In this document: piece after piece, positions 16,747-26,589 of the stretch | Numbering within the stretch: position 1 is the first letter of the stretch | Layout: the number at the start of each line of letters is the position of its first letter | Made by a program: the position numbers and the translations under genes | Notes under the pieces: generated by a model | Told to the model about the DNA's origin: nothing | Seen by the model: the letters and a program-made list of their open reading frames with translations, nothing else | The model's database searches: none | Assembly (NCBI GenBank): GCA_003149345.1 | Contig: QFWI01000011.1 | Coordinates: 844,571-908,570 of the forward strand | Source: Vampirovibrio chlorellavorus | GTDB lineage: Bacteria > Cyanobacteriota > Vampirovibrionia > Vampirovibrionales > Vampirovibrionaceae | Direction of reading: 5' to 3' | Length of the DNA stretch: 64,000 nt

Positions 16747-18108
16747 ATGCAGGAAACTCCCCCGCATACCCTTATGGAAATCAAATTACTGCTGTCCCAA
16801 TACCTGGACGGTACGCTCGATGTGGAGCAAGTGCGTCAGGTTGAGGAATTGCTGTCCCATTTCCCTCAGTACGCAGCGGTGTTGGATAAACTCCAGACCA
16901 CTCGGGATGCGGTTCGGGCCACCCTGGTCAATCAGGAGCAAGCGCTTTCCCTGAACACGGACTCACTATGGGCTTCTATTGCCCAACGGCTGGAGGCGGA
17001 TCAGGAGATTCCCGCCCAGGCCTATGACTTTGACTTTGTTTCCGCTTATTACGATGGGGAAATCCCAGCGTCGGACGACCAATTACTGGCCTTTGAGAGT
17101 CAGTTGTACAAGAACGATGAGGCCAATAGACAGTTGGCCCAGGTGGGCGAAGTGTCAGAAGCGGTGCGGCAATGGGCTGCCCGTCTGGAAAGCCATTGCC
17201 CTGTGGATGTGACTGAAGCGGTGATGGCACAGTGGCGGGCCGAAATGACTTCACCGCAACAAGTGAATTCTCAAGTGGATGCTCAAGTGAATGCTGAAGA
17301 AGACCTGCCCGCCGAGGACTTGGCTTCGGTGGAAATGCTTTCCGCTTATGTGGATCAGGCTTTAAGCCCTCGCGAAGTGATTGAGGCCAACCGCTTGATT
17401 GAGTCGGACGCTGCCTCCAAGTTGACCCTAACCCGCTTTAACCAGCTCTCTGCCGGGCTTGCCTCCATCTCTGGCCAGCTTCAGGCCCAGGCGCCCGATG
17501 TAACGTCAACCGTTATGACGCTTCTTTCCCAATCCTCCCCGCAGGAGCCTTCGTTGGTCTCCCTTGACGCGGCCCGAAAGCCCAAGGGCAAAGTCTACCA
17601 GTGGGCCCAATGGGGCGGGTTGACGGCAGCCTCGGTACTCCTGGTGACTTTCTTGAGTTCGGTCAATTGGCAGGAGGATACGCCGGTATCTACCGTGGCC
17701 CTCAAGGCCGCGCCCACCTTGGCAGCGGTTGCCACCGACCGATCCGTTTCGCTGACGCCGGCGGCACCCGAGCAGTTGGCCCAATCCAAGGGGACCGAAC
17801 TGGCCTCGGTACCGACCAGTAGTCGTTTAGACCGTGCCTCGGAGGATTTTTCCTTGCGAGCCGAACCGGCTGAGTCGATGGATACAAGGGCTGTGGGTCC
17901 CATCCGCCCGATGAAGGCCTCTCCCCGTCGTGTGGAGCGCATTCTAGATGGCTTCCGTGGCAACCGGGTGGCTGCCCGTGCTTTCCCGAGGCCCGATATC
18001 GCCCCAGAGGAGACCCGTACAGCGGCTCCCTCATCGGAAGATTATTTGTTTAACGCCTTGAACGAACAAATGCCTGGCGAAGATGTCTCTTCAATCCTAG
18101 GAAAATAG
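16747..18108 (+). CDS. Membrane anti-sigma factor with three anti-sigma-like modules
   Basis: A 453-residue protein. Its N-terminal half has three similar modules: LLLSQYLDGTLDVEQVRQVE (about 11-30), FVSAYYDGEIPASDDQLLAF (about 98) and MLSAYVDQALSPREVIEANR (about 197). Each is followed by a helical Leu-rich stretch, and each resembles the start of an anti-sigma domain (SxYxDGxL). None has the zinc-binding HxxxCxxC. A single membrane segment follows at about 285-302 (GLTAASVLLVTFLSS), then about 150 residues outside the cytoplasm rich in Pro, Ala and Arg. AGGAAG lies 8 nt before the ATG. It is probably the partner of the upstream sigma factor. Confidence 0.8.
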   Translation: MQETPPHTLMEIKLLLSQYLDGTLDVEQVRQVEELLSHFPQYAAVLDKLQTTRDAVRATLVNQEQALSLNTDSLWASIAQRLEADQEIPAQAYDFDFVSAYYDGEIPASDDQLLAFESQLYKNDEANRQLAQVGEVSEAVRQWAARLESHCPVDVTEAVMAQWRAEMTSPQQVNSQVDAQVNAEEDLPAEDLASVEMLSAYVDQALSPREVIEANRLIESDAASKLTLTRFNQLSAGLASISGQLQAQAPDVTSTVMTLLSQSSPQEPSLVSLDAARKPKGKVYQWAQWGGLTAASVLLVTFLSSVNWQEDTPVSTVALKAAPTLAAVATDRSVSLTPAAPEQLAQSKGTELASVPTSSRLDRASEDFSLRAEPAESMDTRAVGPIRPMKASPRRVERILDGFRGNRVAARAFPRPDIAPEETRTAAPSSEDYLFNALNEQMPGEDVSSILGK

Positions 18109-18142
18109 GCGGTTAGTAAGCTATGCAAAAGGGTGTAAAGTT

Positions 18143-18694
18143 GTGAAGTCACTGGAATTTTTTAAATCTCCTGCCCAAAAGCGAAATCAGGCCGGGATGG
18201 TTTTGCGAACAGTACTTGTAGCTGGTTCCCTCTTTTCTATGGCCCATGCTGGCGAAATTAACTGGCAAATCCTCAATCTGACGCCTCAGCAATCGACCCA
18301 GATGCAAACGTTGGAAGATGGCTGGCATAAAGTTCACCAAAATCTCAGCGCTCAAATTCAACGGGATATGGCCGAGTTGAAGACCATTTTGCCCACCGGG
18401 GACTCCCAAAAGATTCGGGAGCTGCAAACCCGCATCATGACGAATAAGACCTACCTGATGAATGAATCCATGGACACTTTCCTCAAAAAACGGGAAATGC
18501 TGTCCCCGGAGCAACGTAGTCAATTACAAAAAATGCTGCCCTGCGCCAATCCGCCAAGCGCTTCACCCGCCGCTGCCCAGCCGGAGGCTCAGGCTAATAC
18601 CACCGCCCGTCCTGTGTCACAACCGGCAGCCGCAGCGCCTTTGGTGACCCCGCCTTCCGCTCCCATCGCCGAACAGAAGCAAACCTCGGAATAG
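18143..18694 (+). CDS. Exported Spy/CpxP-like LTxxQ protein
   Basis: A 183-residue protein with a GTG start (AAGGGTG 8 nt upstream). A signal peptide is visible (positive start, hydrophobic VLRTVLVAGSLFSM, cleavage after AHA about 37). The mature part has ILNLTPQQSTQMQTLEDGW and EMLSPEQRSQLQKML, the paired LTxxQ-type motifs of Spy/CpxP/ZraP periplasmic proteins, joined by a long amphipathic helix. The C-terminal 50 residues are Pro/Ala/Gln-rich and probably disordered. As third gene of the sigma/anti-sigma unit it is a likely envelope-stress chaperone or sensor and target of that sigma factor. Confidence 0.75.
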   Translation: MKSLEFFKSPAQKRNQAGMVLRTVLVAGSLFSMAHAGEINWQILNLTPQQSTQMQTLEDGWHKVHQNLSAQIQRDMAELKTILPTGDSQKIRELQTRIMTNKTYLMNESMDTFLKKREMLSPEQRSQLQKMLPCANPPSASPAAAQPEAQANTTARPVSQPAAAAPLVTPPSAPIAEQKQTSE

Positions 18695-18743
18695 CATTAG
18701 CACGACCTGATTCCAGTCAGAGTCATCAGGCAATCTGTAATTG

Positions 18744-18778
18744 AAAAGCCCCTCGAATACTCGATTCAAGGGGCTTTT
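18744..18778. terminator. Bidirectional terminator between convergent operons
   Basis: Ten-bp stem AAAAGCCCCT / AGGGGCTTTT with a 15-nt loop lies between the Spy-like gene (plus) and aspS (minus). A/T runs on both sides make it usable from both directions. Confidence 0.9.
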
Positions 18779-18805
18779 AAGCGTTTTTGCGCTGAGTGCT
18801 GGAGC

Positions 18806-20635
18806 CTACTGGCTTTTTTTGCCCTCGGGAGCTTTAATGTCCCACTTCATGTGCAGTTCTTTCAACTGCGCTTCATCGACGGAGGCAGGCGCTTCCGTCA
18901 TGGGGCAAATGGCCTGGTTGGTTTTGGGGAAGGCAATCACATCCCGGATGCTCTCGCTGCCAGTGAGCAAGGCCACAATGCGATCCATACCCAGGGCCAA
19001 ACCACCGTGCGGCGGGGTTCCGTATTGGAAGGCATCCAGCAGGAAGCCAAATTTCTCGTGAGCCTGTTCATCCGTTAAGCCCAGCAGGTTGAAGATTTTC
19101 GCTTGCAAATCCGCCTGGTGAATACGAATGGAGCCGCCACCGATTTCCGTGCCGTTGTAGGCCACATCGTAGCCCAGGGAACGGGCTTTTTCTGGCTGAG
19201 TATCTAGGTAAATCAGGTCATCTGGGTGAGGGGAGGTGAAGGGGTGGTGGTTGGAGCTGAAAGTGCCGTCCTCGTTCTTTTCAAACAGCGGGAAGTCGGT
19301 CACCCACAGAATTTCATGGCGGTTCGGGTCAATCAGGTTATGTTTTTCAGCAAACAATAGACGGAAACGACCCAGCACAGTGCATGCCTGATTGAATTGA
19401 TCGGCCATAAAGAAGACCACATCGCCAGTCTTGGCTGCCGTTTTGGTTTGGATGGCCTGCTGCTCGGCGTCGCTAAGGTACTTCAGGATGGGGGATTTGG
19501 GGCCCTCTTCCGCGTAAATAATGTAGGCCAACCCTTTGGCCCCATAGCGCTTGGCCTCCACTTGCAAGTCATCCAGCTCTTTACGGCTGTAGGATGCTGC
19601 CCCTTCCACTTTCAGGGCCTTCACCACACCGCCGTCATCCACTGGCTTGCGGAAGGCGCTGAATTCACTGTTGGTGAACACCTCGGTCAAATCCACGAAT
19701 TCCATGCCAAAGCGCAGGTCGGGCTTGTCGGAACCATAGGTATTCATGGCCTCCAGCCAGGTCATGCGGCGGAAGGGCGCTTGAATGGTCACCCCTGCAA
19801 CCTTGAATACTTCCACCAGCAGGCCTTCCATCAGTTCCAGAACGTCCTCCTGCTCAATAAAGGACATCTCGATATCCAGCTGGGTGAACTCGGGCTGACG
19901 ATCGGCTCTCAAATCCTCGTCCCGGAAGCAGCGGGCCACTTGATAGTAACGCTCAAAGCCACCCACCATCAGCAGTTGCTTAAAAATTTGAGGGGATTGG
20001 GGCAGGGCAAAGCACTTGCCAGCATGTACCCGGCTGGGCACCAGATAATCCCGTGCCCCTTCCGGGGTGGTTTTAATGAGGATGGGGGTTTCCACTTCCA
20101 GAAAACGTCGATCGTTCAGGTAGCTGCGCACGGTTTGGGTGATTTTGTGGCGCAATTCCAGATTGCGGGCCATGGTGGGACGGCGTAAATCCAGGTAACG
20201 GTACTTCAGGCGGGTAAATTCGTCCACTTTGTCCGAATCATCATCAATGGGGAAGGGTGGGGTTTTGGAGCGGTTCAGGATTTCCACCACCACCGGGTAA
20301 ATTTCGATATCGCCGGTAGATAGTTTGGCGTTACGGGTTTCTTCCGGGCGCAAGCTGACCGGGCCACTGACGGAAATGACATCCTCATTCTTTAGGCCGG
20401 ACAGGGCCGCATGGGCCTCCGGGTTTTTGGAGGGGTCGGCTACCAACTGCATAATGCCGGTGCGATCCCGCACTTCCACAAAGACAATGCCTCCCAGATC
20501 CCGATTTGCCGATACCCAGCCATTGACGGTAACGTTTTGGCCATTATGGGTGGCAGTTAAATCACCGCAGAAGTGGGTACGCTTGGTAAAAAAACCGGTC
20601 TGCTTGGACGGTTCCTGAATGGTGGAGTGTGGCAT
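18806..20635 (-). CDS. aspS: Aspartyl-tRNA synthetase
   Basis: A 609-residue class II aminoacyl-tRNA synthetase charging tRNA-Asp (possibly also tRNA-Asn). The N-terminal OB-fold anticodon-binding domain ([20 protein letters not shown]) is followed by class II motif 1. Motif 2 is [18 protein letters not shown] (about 232-250), and a bacterial GAD insertion domain sits at about 300-430. Motif 3 is [13 protein letters not shown] near 548. The frame extends 18 codons upstream, but [10 protein letters not shown] at 20635 has AAGAGA before it and gives the usual length. GatA in this window suggests that this lineage also uses the transamidation pathway. Confidence 0.97.
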   Translation of the reverse strand: MPHSTIQEPSKQTGFFTKRTHFCGDLTATHNGQNVTVNGWVSANRDLGGIVFVEVRDRTGIMQLVADPSKNPEAHAALSGLKNEDVISVSGPVSLRPEETRNAKLSTGDIEIYPVVVEILNRSKTPPFPIDDDSDKVDEFTRLKYRYLDLRRPTMARNLELRHKITQTVRSYLNDRRFLEVETPILIKTTPEGARDYLVPSRVHAGKCFALPQSPQIFKQLLMVGGFERYYQVARCFRDEDLRADRQPEFTQLDIEMSFIEQEDVLELMEGLLVEVFKVAGVTIQAPFRRMTWLEAMNTYGSDKPDLRFGMEFVDLTEVFTNSEFSAFRKPVDDGGVVKALKVEGAASYSRKELDDLQVEAKRYGAKGLAYIIYAEEGPKSPILKYLSDAEQQAIQTKTAAKTGDVVFFMADQFNQACTVLGRFRLLFAEKHNLIDPNRHEILWVTDFPLFEKNEDGTFSSNHHPFTSPHPDDLIYLDTQPEKARSLGYDVAYNGTEIGGGSIRIHQADLQAKIFNLLGLTDEQAHEKFGFLLDAFQYGTPPHGGLALGMDRIVALLTGSESIRDVIAFPKTNQAICPMTEAPASVDEAQLKELHMKWDIKAPEGKKSQ

Positions 20636-20734
20636 TGTAATCTCTTCTCGCTGAAGGGTTGACGACTGAGTAAACGGGCCGAAGCCCATGGGGAACTACC
20701 ATCATAGCGCCAATAAAAAAATCATCAAGAACGC

Positions 20735-22879
20735 TTATTTGCGTGAATGGCTGGGGATTTCCACGAAAAAGCTGGTGCCTTCGTTTACCACACTGTGCAG
20801 GTAAATTCGGCCCTGATGCTTTTCAACAATTCGGTAGCACAGGGCCAGACCAAGGCCAGTGCCCACCCCGGCGCCTTTGGTGGTAAAGCCGGGATCAAAG
20901 ACTTTGGTTAAATTGTCTTTGGGAATGCCTTTGCCGGTATCGCGCACGGCAACAGTCACCAATTGGCTGCTTTCATCGTAACTGGTCTCAATGGTGATCG
21001 TATTCAGGGGTGTTTCACCGGTGCTGTTTTCGGCCTTGTCCTGAATGGCGTGGGAGGCGTTGACAATTAAATTCATAAACACCTGATTGAGCAGGCCCGG
21101 ATAACACTGCACTTCCGGCACATTGGGGCCGTACCGGCGAACCAGCTCAATATTGGCAGGCAACGAGCTTTGTACCAGCAAAAGGGTGCTTTCAATTCCG
21201 TCCCGCAGATCCACGGTTTTCAGTTCGGATTCATCCAGCCGGGCAAAATTCCGCAGGTTTTTCACGATATCCTGAATGCGGGAGGCGGCCAGTTTATTCA
21301 GGGAGAGCAGGCTGTCCATGCTCTCAAATAGTTGGGTTTGCCCCGAAGTGCCGGGGAGCGCCCCCTGACGGAGTTTATCCAGACAGACAATCAGGGTGGC
21401 GTTGTTACTAATCATGGTGCCCAGCGGGGTATTTACCTCATGGGCGATGCCAGCCACAAATTGCCCTAAGACGGCCATTTTCTCCGATTGCACCAGGTAA
21501 AGCTGTGCCTGCTGCAATTCTTCCAGGGTTTGCTCCAGCGCCTTGGTGCGCTGATCCAGCGCCAAAAAGAGCTGGGCCTGATGCAAGGCCACCCCCAAAT
21601 GCTCGGCCAAGGCCTTGAGCAGCTCGATATCCTCCATGACCCAGGCGCGATATGCGTCGCATTGGTGCAGGGTAATGGTACCCACCAGTTCATCCCGGAT
21701 GAGAATGGGCACAATGGCGATGGATTTGATGCCGGAGGCCTCAAAATATTCCAGCGAGGCGATTTGTGGGGGGCAATCCCGCACGTCGTTCAGAATGAAG
21801 GGGTTGTAGGGTTGATCTTTCCGCAAATTAAAGACGGCCCGCTCTGAAAATGAGAGTCCGTGGGCCATGCCGGGGCTGCCGGGCAATTGGTACTGAAAGG
21901 CCTTTTCCTGTCCCTCAGGAGAAAAATAGCGGATAAAGCAGCGACTGATGCCCATGACCTTGCCCAGTTCCGTCACCGCTGTCCCTAGAATAATATCGGT
22001 ATCCAGCGATTGCCGAATGGAACGGGTTAGCTGGTTGATCAGGAACTCCCGGCTGGCCTGGGCCTGGGTTTGCCAGTAGAATTTGGCGTTTTCCACGGCC
22101 ACCGCCAATTGGGCGGAGACTTCGCTGAGCAGTTCCTCCTGGGCCTGGTTAAACCCATGCTCTTCACTGGCAGACAGGGCAATCAGGCCAATGACCACCC
22201 CCTTGTTAATCAGGGGAACCACCAGCGCGCTGGCCGCGTTGTCCGCCAGCAGGAGTGACTGCGGAAGCTGGTTTTTCTTGTACAACTGGGAAACCGGCTG
22301 CCTTAAAATATGGTGTACCAGCGGTTCGTATCCGGCAAAGGCATTGTGTTCACCGCTGATTTCCAGATCCCCATCCTCGAAAATGCGTACCAGCGTTTTA
22401 ATGCCGTTCTGGCTATCGTCCAGAATGACAATGACCGCCTCTTGATAGGGGATGTGGTTTTGTAACACCAGCCCCAGGGCGTCAAAAATATCTTCCATAA
22501 TCAGGGAGGAGTTGACGGCCTGGCTGACTTCCTGAAGGATTTTCAGCTTTTCCTGCCCCGCCTCGGCTTGCGAGGCTGGGAGCCATTCCATCAGCGCCAG
22601 GCCCGGTGCCTGTTCTTGTCCCTGTCCCAAGGGGGAGAGTTTGACCGCTTCCATTGACGTGGCCAGGCACGCTGGCAAATTCAGGGCCACACTGCTGGCA
22701 ACCACTTCGCCAAGGCAAAGCGGTGTCTGATCTTGAACGCTATCCGCGACCAACTGGAGCTGGGCCAATTGCTGGCGCCCCTTGGGGCTGCCCTGCCTGC
22801 AATTTCCAGCAGCGTCCACGATGACCACCGCGGAAGTGATATGATGAAAAAAAGAGTCTTCGTAAAGAGAGTGATCCAT
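20735..22879 (-). CDS. GAF-domain sensor histidine kinase
   Basis: A 714-residue soluble kinase with no membrane segments. Residues 1-110 are a poorly conserved PAS-like region (ITSAVVIVDAAGNC). Two GAF domains follow at about 115-260 and 275-435 (for example AQLAVAVENAKFY and LAEHLGVALHQAQLF ends), then a coiled coil. The dimerisation domain has the phosphoacceptor His in GIAHEVNTPLG (about 480). The HATPase domain has the N box NLIVNASHAIQ and the G boxes DTGKGIP and GTGLGLAL. No response regulator gene is adjacent, so it is an orphan kinase. It is transcribed divergently from coaE. Confidence 0.93.
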   Translation of the reverse strand: MDHSLYEDSFFHHITSAVVIVDAAGNCRQGSPKGRQQLAQLQLVADSVQDQTPLCLGEVVASSVALNLPACLATSMEAVKLSPLGQGQEQAPGLALMEWLPASQAEAGQEKLKILQEVSQAVNSSLIMEDIFDALGLVLQNHIPYQEAVIVILDDSQNGIKTLVRIFEDGDLEISGEHNAFAGYEPLVHHILRQPVSQLYKKNQLPQSLLLADNAASALVVPLINKGVVIGLIALSASEEHGFNQAQEELLSEVSAQLAVAVENAKFYWQTQAQASREFLINQLTRSIRQSLDTDIILGTAVTELGKVMGISRCFIRYFSPEGQEKAFQYQLPGSPGMAHGLSFSERAVFNLRKDQPYNPFILNDVRDCPPQIASLEYFEASGIKSIAIVPILIRDELVGTITLHQCDAYRAWVMEDIELLKALAEHLGVALHQAQLFLALDQRTKALEQTLEELQQAQLYLVQSEKMAVLGQFVAGIAHEVNTPLGTMISNNATLIVCLDKLRQGALPGTSGQTQLFESMDSLLSLNKLAASRIQDIVKNLRNFARLDESELKTVDLRDGIESTLLLVQSSLPANIELVRRYGPNVPEVQCYPGLLNQVFMNLIVNASHAIQDKAENSTGETPLNTITIETSYDESSQLVTVAVRDTGKGIPKDNLTKVFDPGFTTKGAGVGTGLGLALCYRIVEKHQGRIYLHSVVNEGTSFFVEIPSHSRK

Positions 22880-23037
22880 GTGTTTCTAAAAGGCTCTTTC
22901 GTGGTCTCTTTCCTGGCGCCGGTCAGGCGAGGCGTTTCTTGAAGGATTGCCACAGAGAACGCCCGATTTTCAAACACCAAACTGTGGCATAACTATCATT
23001 GTACGTGATTTGCCTGAGTGGAAACAGGAACGACTGG

Positions 23038-23670
23038 ATGACCCTCCCTCGAAGAACCAGCTTTAAAATCGGCATTACCGGTAATATTTGTACCGGAAAA
23101 ACCCTGGTGAGAGCCACCTTACAGCGTTTTGGCGTACACACGCTGGATGCGGAGGAAGCCGCCATGAACCTGTTACTGGACAACCCGGAGCGCTTGTCCA
23201 TCCGCCTGACCGATCATTTTGGAGGCGAGGTGCTGGACAACCGGGGCCGTTTGTCCCGAAAGGCCCTCAGCAGCGTACTTTACGCCAACCCGGATAAGAA
23301 GGCCTTTTTTGACCAGAAGCTCAGCCCCGTGTTGCGGGATGAAATGAAGCGTTTTTTGTACGGTTCGCTGGGGAGCTATATCCGGGCGGTGGAGTCTCCC
23401 AGCTTGTTGGAGGAAGATACCCGGCACCTGTTCGATGAAATCTGGATGGTGACGGCGGAGGTGGGCTTTCAGGTTGACCGTTTGGTGGCCCGTAACAATT
23501 TAACCCACTCGGCGGCCCGTCACTTGGTGGACTCTCAGTGGTCACAGGAACGGAAAGCCGCTTTAAGTGACCGTGTTATTGACAATTCCCGGGATATTCA
23601 CCAAACTGAAGTTCAGGTCAGGGAGATTCTGGATGAGATTAAACACAAGCTACAGCGGGCCAATTGGTAA
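23038..23670 (+). CDS. coaE: Dephospho-CoA kinase
   Basis: A 210-residue P-loop kinase for the last step of coenzyme A synthesis. The Walker A motif GNICTGKT lies at about 15-22. The signature C-terminal part (VDRLVARNNLTHSAARHLVD, then SQWSQERKAALSDRVIDNS) matches the CoaE family closely. The usual DAD motif is DAE here (LDAEEAA, about 38). A frame from a TTG at 22999 exists, but AGGA 9 nt before the ATG at 23038 supports this start. Its 3' end overlaps the next gene by 38 bp, so the two are coupled. The pantothenate genes panB and panC lie elsewhere in the window. Confidence 0.88.
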   Translation: MTLPRRTSFKIGITGNICTGKTLVRATLQRFGVHTLDAEEAAMNLLLDNPERLSIRLTDHFGGEVLDNRGRLSRKALSSVLYANPDKKAFFDQKLSPVLRDEMKRFLYGSLGSYIRAVESPSLLEEDTRHLFDEIWMVTAEVGFQVDRLVARNNLTHSAARHLVDSQWSQERKAALSDRVIDNSRDIHQTEVQVREILDEIKHKLQRANW

Positions 23671-24922
23671 AAAGCTGTGTTTAAGTCTAGCTTTGTGCCT
23701 GGTTACGTCTCCCGCTTTTGCTATTTTGAGGTTTAAGCCCCAAGGCCCAGCGCAACCCCTGCCGCCTGCCTCTAATGCTTCTCCGGCGATGATTTCCCCG
23801 GAGGGAAGGCCAAACAGCGGGCCGGATGCCAGTAATGGCAGCTCGCTTCCAACCGCTCGACCGGAGACGTCCCCCTCCTCACAAGCGCTGGTTCCTTCCA
23901 CGGAACCACCACTGATGGAAGATCCCCTGCAAACGCTGGCCGACAAGCAGGTGATCTCTCAGGCGCTGCGGGAACAGACCACCCCGGTCACCCGGGCGCA
24001 ACTGGCGGAAGTCATGGTAAAGGCCCTGGAGCATAGTACCGACTTGACCAGCGAGTTTCCGGTGTATCGGGATGTGCCGTTGTCCCATCCGGCTTATGCC
24101 TTTATTGAGGTGGCCCGGGCCAAAAAGTTGATTGATTATCCCGAGGATCATGGCTTTTACCATCCAGAGCAGGAAATCCGTTTTGAGGAATTGTACAAGG
24201 CCATTTCGCACGCCATTACCGGGGCCCCGCCTCAGTCCCAGCGGGCTGAATACTTGTTGCGAAACATCCCGGCCCATGACACTTTTTCGCCTGAACTGCG
24301 GGACGCGGTGGCCAAAATGGCCCAGTCCCGCTTTTTTAACCGGACTCGACGCTATCAGACCGTATTTACTCCCCCTGAAGAGTGGGTGACAGTCCCCACC
24401 TTGGCCCCACTGATTCACTACATGATGTTTCTGAACCAGCGGCGGGCGCCCTTGCTGGGCATTTCCGAGCTGCTGCCGCAAGTGCCCCCCGGTTTGAAGT
24501 TGGTGATTTCCCCGGCCACCGGAATCCTGGAAGACAGGCTCAAGGGGGGCGGTCGGCTGCGGTTTCAACTGGTAGACGCCGTGGAAGGCATCCCCCGAAC
24601 CAGCACCCTGTTTGGTTCGGTGGAGGAGGCTTTGCCCGATCGCACCTACCGCATTCTCATTAACAATATTCGCACACCGGAAGGCCAGGTCTATGAAACC
24701 CGGGCCCACTTGAGCGTTTCTTTCTCCGCTCGGGATAAGTTGGGCTTTATCGTACCTGGTGAAACCTTTGAGGTGGTGACTCAAGCTGTACCACCTCCGG
24801 CTACCGGCCTGCCCAGCCCTACCGGAACGCCGGGTACTTCGGTCATGCCGACCACCCCCACCGTTCCTGCCAACTCCGACCTGCTGCGTCAACCGTTTAA
24901 GCGTTTACCCAAACGGCCCTGA
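23633..24922 (+). CDS. Exported SLH-like domain protein
   Basis: A 429-residue protein with a start at 23633 inside coaE. The N-terminus has a signal peptide (GKKLCLSLALCLVTSPAFA, about 13-31), then a Pro/Ser-rich linker. Residues about 100-200 contain an S-layer-homology-like unit (TPVTRAQLAEVMVKALEHS, FPVYRDVPLSHPAYAFIEVA, LIDYPEDHGFYHPEQEIRFE). The C-terminal half is beta-rich with no recognised family, ending in a Pro/Thr-rich tail. SLH units bind secondary cell-wall polymers or peptidoglycan in cyanobacterial outer-membrane proteins. There is no porin barrel here, so it may be a periplasmic peptidoglycan-associated protein. Confidence 0.75.
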   Translation: MRLNTSYSGPIGKKLCLSLALCLVTSPAFAILRFKPQGPAQPLPPASNASPAMISPEGRPNSGPDASNGSSLPTARPETSPSSQALVPSTEPPLMEDPLQTLADKQVISQALREQTTPVTRAQLAEVMVKALEHSTDLTSEFPVYRDVPLSHPAYAFIEVARAKKLIDYPEDHGFYHPEQEIRFEELYKAISHAITGAPPQSQRAEYLLRNIPAHDTFSPELRDAVAKMAQSRFFNRTRRYQTVFTPPEEWVTVPTLAPLIHYMMFLNQRRAPLLGISELLPQVPPGLKLVISPATGILEDRLKGGGRLRFQLVDAVEGIPRTSTLFGSVEEALPDRTYRILINNIRTPEGQVYETRAHLSVSFSARDKLGFIVPGETFEVVTQAVPPPATGLPSPTGTPGTSVMPTTPTVPANSDLLRQPFKRLPKRP

Positions 24923-25020
24923 TCGCATTGGCGTGTGGCCGAATCCGTTGAGCGGGAGAGAACTCCCGGAGAGGATTCCCATTACCCTCTGTCAGGGCAG
25001 GCTGACTGTGCGTTGCGTGG

Positions 25021-26007
25021 CTATAATTCCGCCGTGGTTTTAAAGTGCAGCTTGGCCACTTGCGATAAGGCTTCTCGTCCGTGGCGGCTAATCAGGGCCC
25101 GGGCTCGCTGTTTGACCACCGGATTGGCCCCAAACGGCAGATCAATGCCAAACTGCTCGGAGAGCTGCTGCATGTGCCGGGTAAAGCGATACCGGGCCAC
25201 GATGCTGGCCGCGGCCACCCCGATATTGGCTTCGGCTCGGGGTGTTTGGTGCAGGGTAATGCCTTTGCCCTTTTCCTGAAGCTGGGACACAATGTAGCGC
25301 TCATCCCCGAATTGGTCGGCAATGGCCTGATTGCAGTCGGGAAAGCGCTCCAGCAGTTTCTCAATGGCCATGGCGTGTCCCCAGGCCAGCAGGTGATTGA
25401 GGTTTTTACCCTTGCTTTTCAGGCGATCATACAGTTCGTTGTACTTGGCCGGGCCCAGATCGATGACGGCAATGGCCTCCTCTCCCACGATATCCACCAG
25501 TCCCTGATACAGTTTGGCAATCAGGGCATCGGTTAGTTTCTTGCTATCGGTTACCCCCAGTTTCAACAGGGGGGCTTTGGCGGCATCGGTTACCAGCACC
25601 CCGGCAATCACCAGTGGGCCAAAGTAATCGCCCTTACCGGATTCATCTGTCCCGATGTAGGTGCCCTGAATGTCAATGAGCCCGGAGGCGTTGGCCGTCA
25701 GCTTATTGGACGTGGATGTTCTGCCGGGCTTGCCTGTCGCTGCTGGTGCTGCGGCGCTCGCTGCCGGACTGTCACCCAGCAGGCCCGTCATTTGCGCCAG
25801 CAAGGCTTCCGAGCTGGCTTCCAGATACAGGGTGCCATTGGTGAACTGCTTGGCCCGCAGCCAGCCCTCTCCGCCTTTGCCATCCAGACGATAATCGCAG
25901 TATTGCTCGGGTTTTTGGCTCCATGTGGTGCCAGGCAGACTTTGCAGCGCTTGTTTAAACTGGTTGCGCTGTGTGGTGGCCTTCAGGCTGTATTTGGCGG
26001 TGGGCAC
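25021..26007 (-). CDS. rnhC: Ribonuclease HIII
   Basis: A 328-residue RNase that cuts the RNA strand of RNA:DNA hybrids. The N-terminal about 80 residues (KYSLKATTQRNQFKQALQSL...) form the TBP-like substrate-binding domain that separates HIII from HII enzymes. A low-complexity Ala/Gly/Ser linker follows. The catalytic domain has GTDESGKGDYFGPLVIAGV (about 118-136), VTDSKKLTD and EANIGVAAASIVAR, with Asp/Glu metal ligands present. It is convergent with the SLH-protein gene. A short inverted repeat CGGGAG/CTCCCG at 24953-24968 lies between the two stop codons. Confidence 0.93.
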   Translation of the reverse strand: MPTAKYSLKATTQRNQFKQALQSLPGTTWSQKPEQYCDYRLDGKGGEGWLRAKQFTNGTLYLEASSEALLAQMTGLLGDSPAASAAAPAATGKPGRTSTSNKLTANASGLIDIQGTYIGTDESGKGDYFGPLVIAGVLVTDAAKAPLLKLGVTDSKKLTDALIAKLYQGLVDIVGEEAIAVIDLGPAKYNELYDRLKSKGKNLNHLLAWGHAMAIEKLLERFPDCNQAIADQFGDERYIVSQLQEKGKGITLHQTPRAEANIGVAAASIVARYRFTRHMQQLSEQFGIDLPFGANPVVKQRARALISRHGREALSQVAKLHFKTTAEL

Positions 26008-26137
26008 GATGCACTCTCACACTCGTTAAAAACAACAATCGCTCCCTGGCGCATTCGGCGGGGGAGCCGTGTTTTATCCTAGCGGAAACCAGCCGTTCAC
26101 AAAATGGCCGGGGATGTTCTCAGGCCCGTCCGGTCAT

Positions 26138-26470
26138 TTATTTGCCCATGGCCCCGAAGCTGGATTTGATGTTTTCGCTGATCAGCTTGTCCAGACTGTC
26201 TTTTTCTTTCACCACCGCTTCCCGTTGAGAGCTGATGCGCTTGAGGTGCATGTCCAGAATCTTGTCGGCTTGCTGGAGCTGCTTGATACGCCCTTCCAGT
26301 ATTTTGGCGGCAGGCGAATTGGGATCCAGCTTGGCGGAGAGGTTGAAGAAGCCGCTGGTCATGTTGGCATAGAACATCTTCTGCTGTTCGATGAACTGTG
26401 CTTCAAGTTCCAGATCCGACTGTCGTGAAATCAGACCCATGAGTCTTGCTTGGTTGGCCGCAAAGCCCAT
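26138..26470 (-). CDS. Small coiled-coil protein, unknown
   Basis: A 110-residue, charged, almost entirely helical protein. It opens MGFAANQARLMGLISRQSDL, then shows heptad-like Leu/Ile spacing through about residue 95 (ILEGRIKQLQQADKILDMHL) and ends KSSFGAMGK. There is no signal peptide or membrane segment. A purine-rich AGGA lies 10 nt before the ATG. The next gene upstream on the same strand (26834-27076) is another small helical protein, separated by a repeat element. I do not recognise a family, although the opening resembles small paralogous proteins I associate with Melainabacteria (memory only). Confidence 0.75.
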   Translation of the reverse strand: MGFAANQARLMGLISRQSDLELEAQFIEQQKMFYANMTSGFFNLSAKLDPNSPAAKILEGRIKQLQQADKILDMHLKRISSQREAVVKEKDSLDKLISENIKSSFGAMGK

Positions 26471-26589
26471 ATCTGGCTTGTCCTATCCTCTAATGTGCCG
26501 CGTTTACAAATTTCGTGTGTCCGGGAAATCTGTCACAAATGCTTAAAAACACAATCGATGGAAAGTGTGCTACTTCACGCTGTAAATTA

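Noticed and set aside
23879..24892. Minus-strand frame of 337 codons opposite the SLH-like gene
   Set aside because: No ribosome site, a Gly/Gln/His/Arg-rich sequence, and it overlaps a convincing exported protein on the plus strand.
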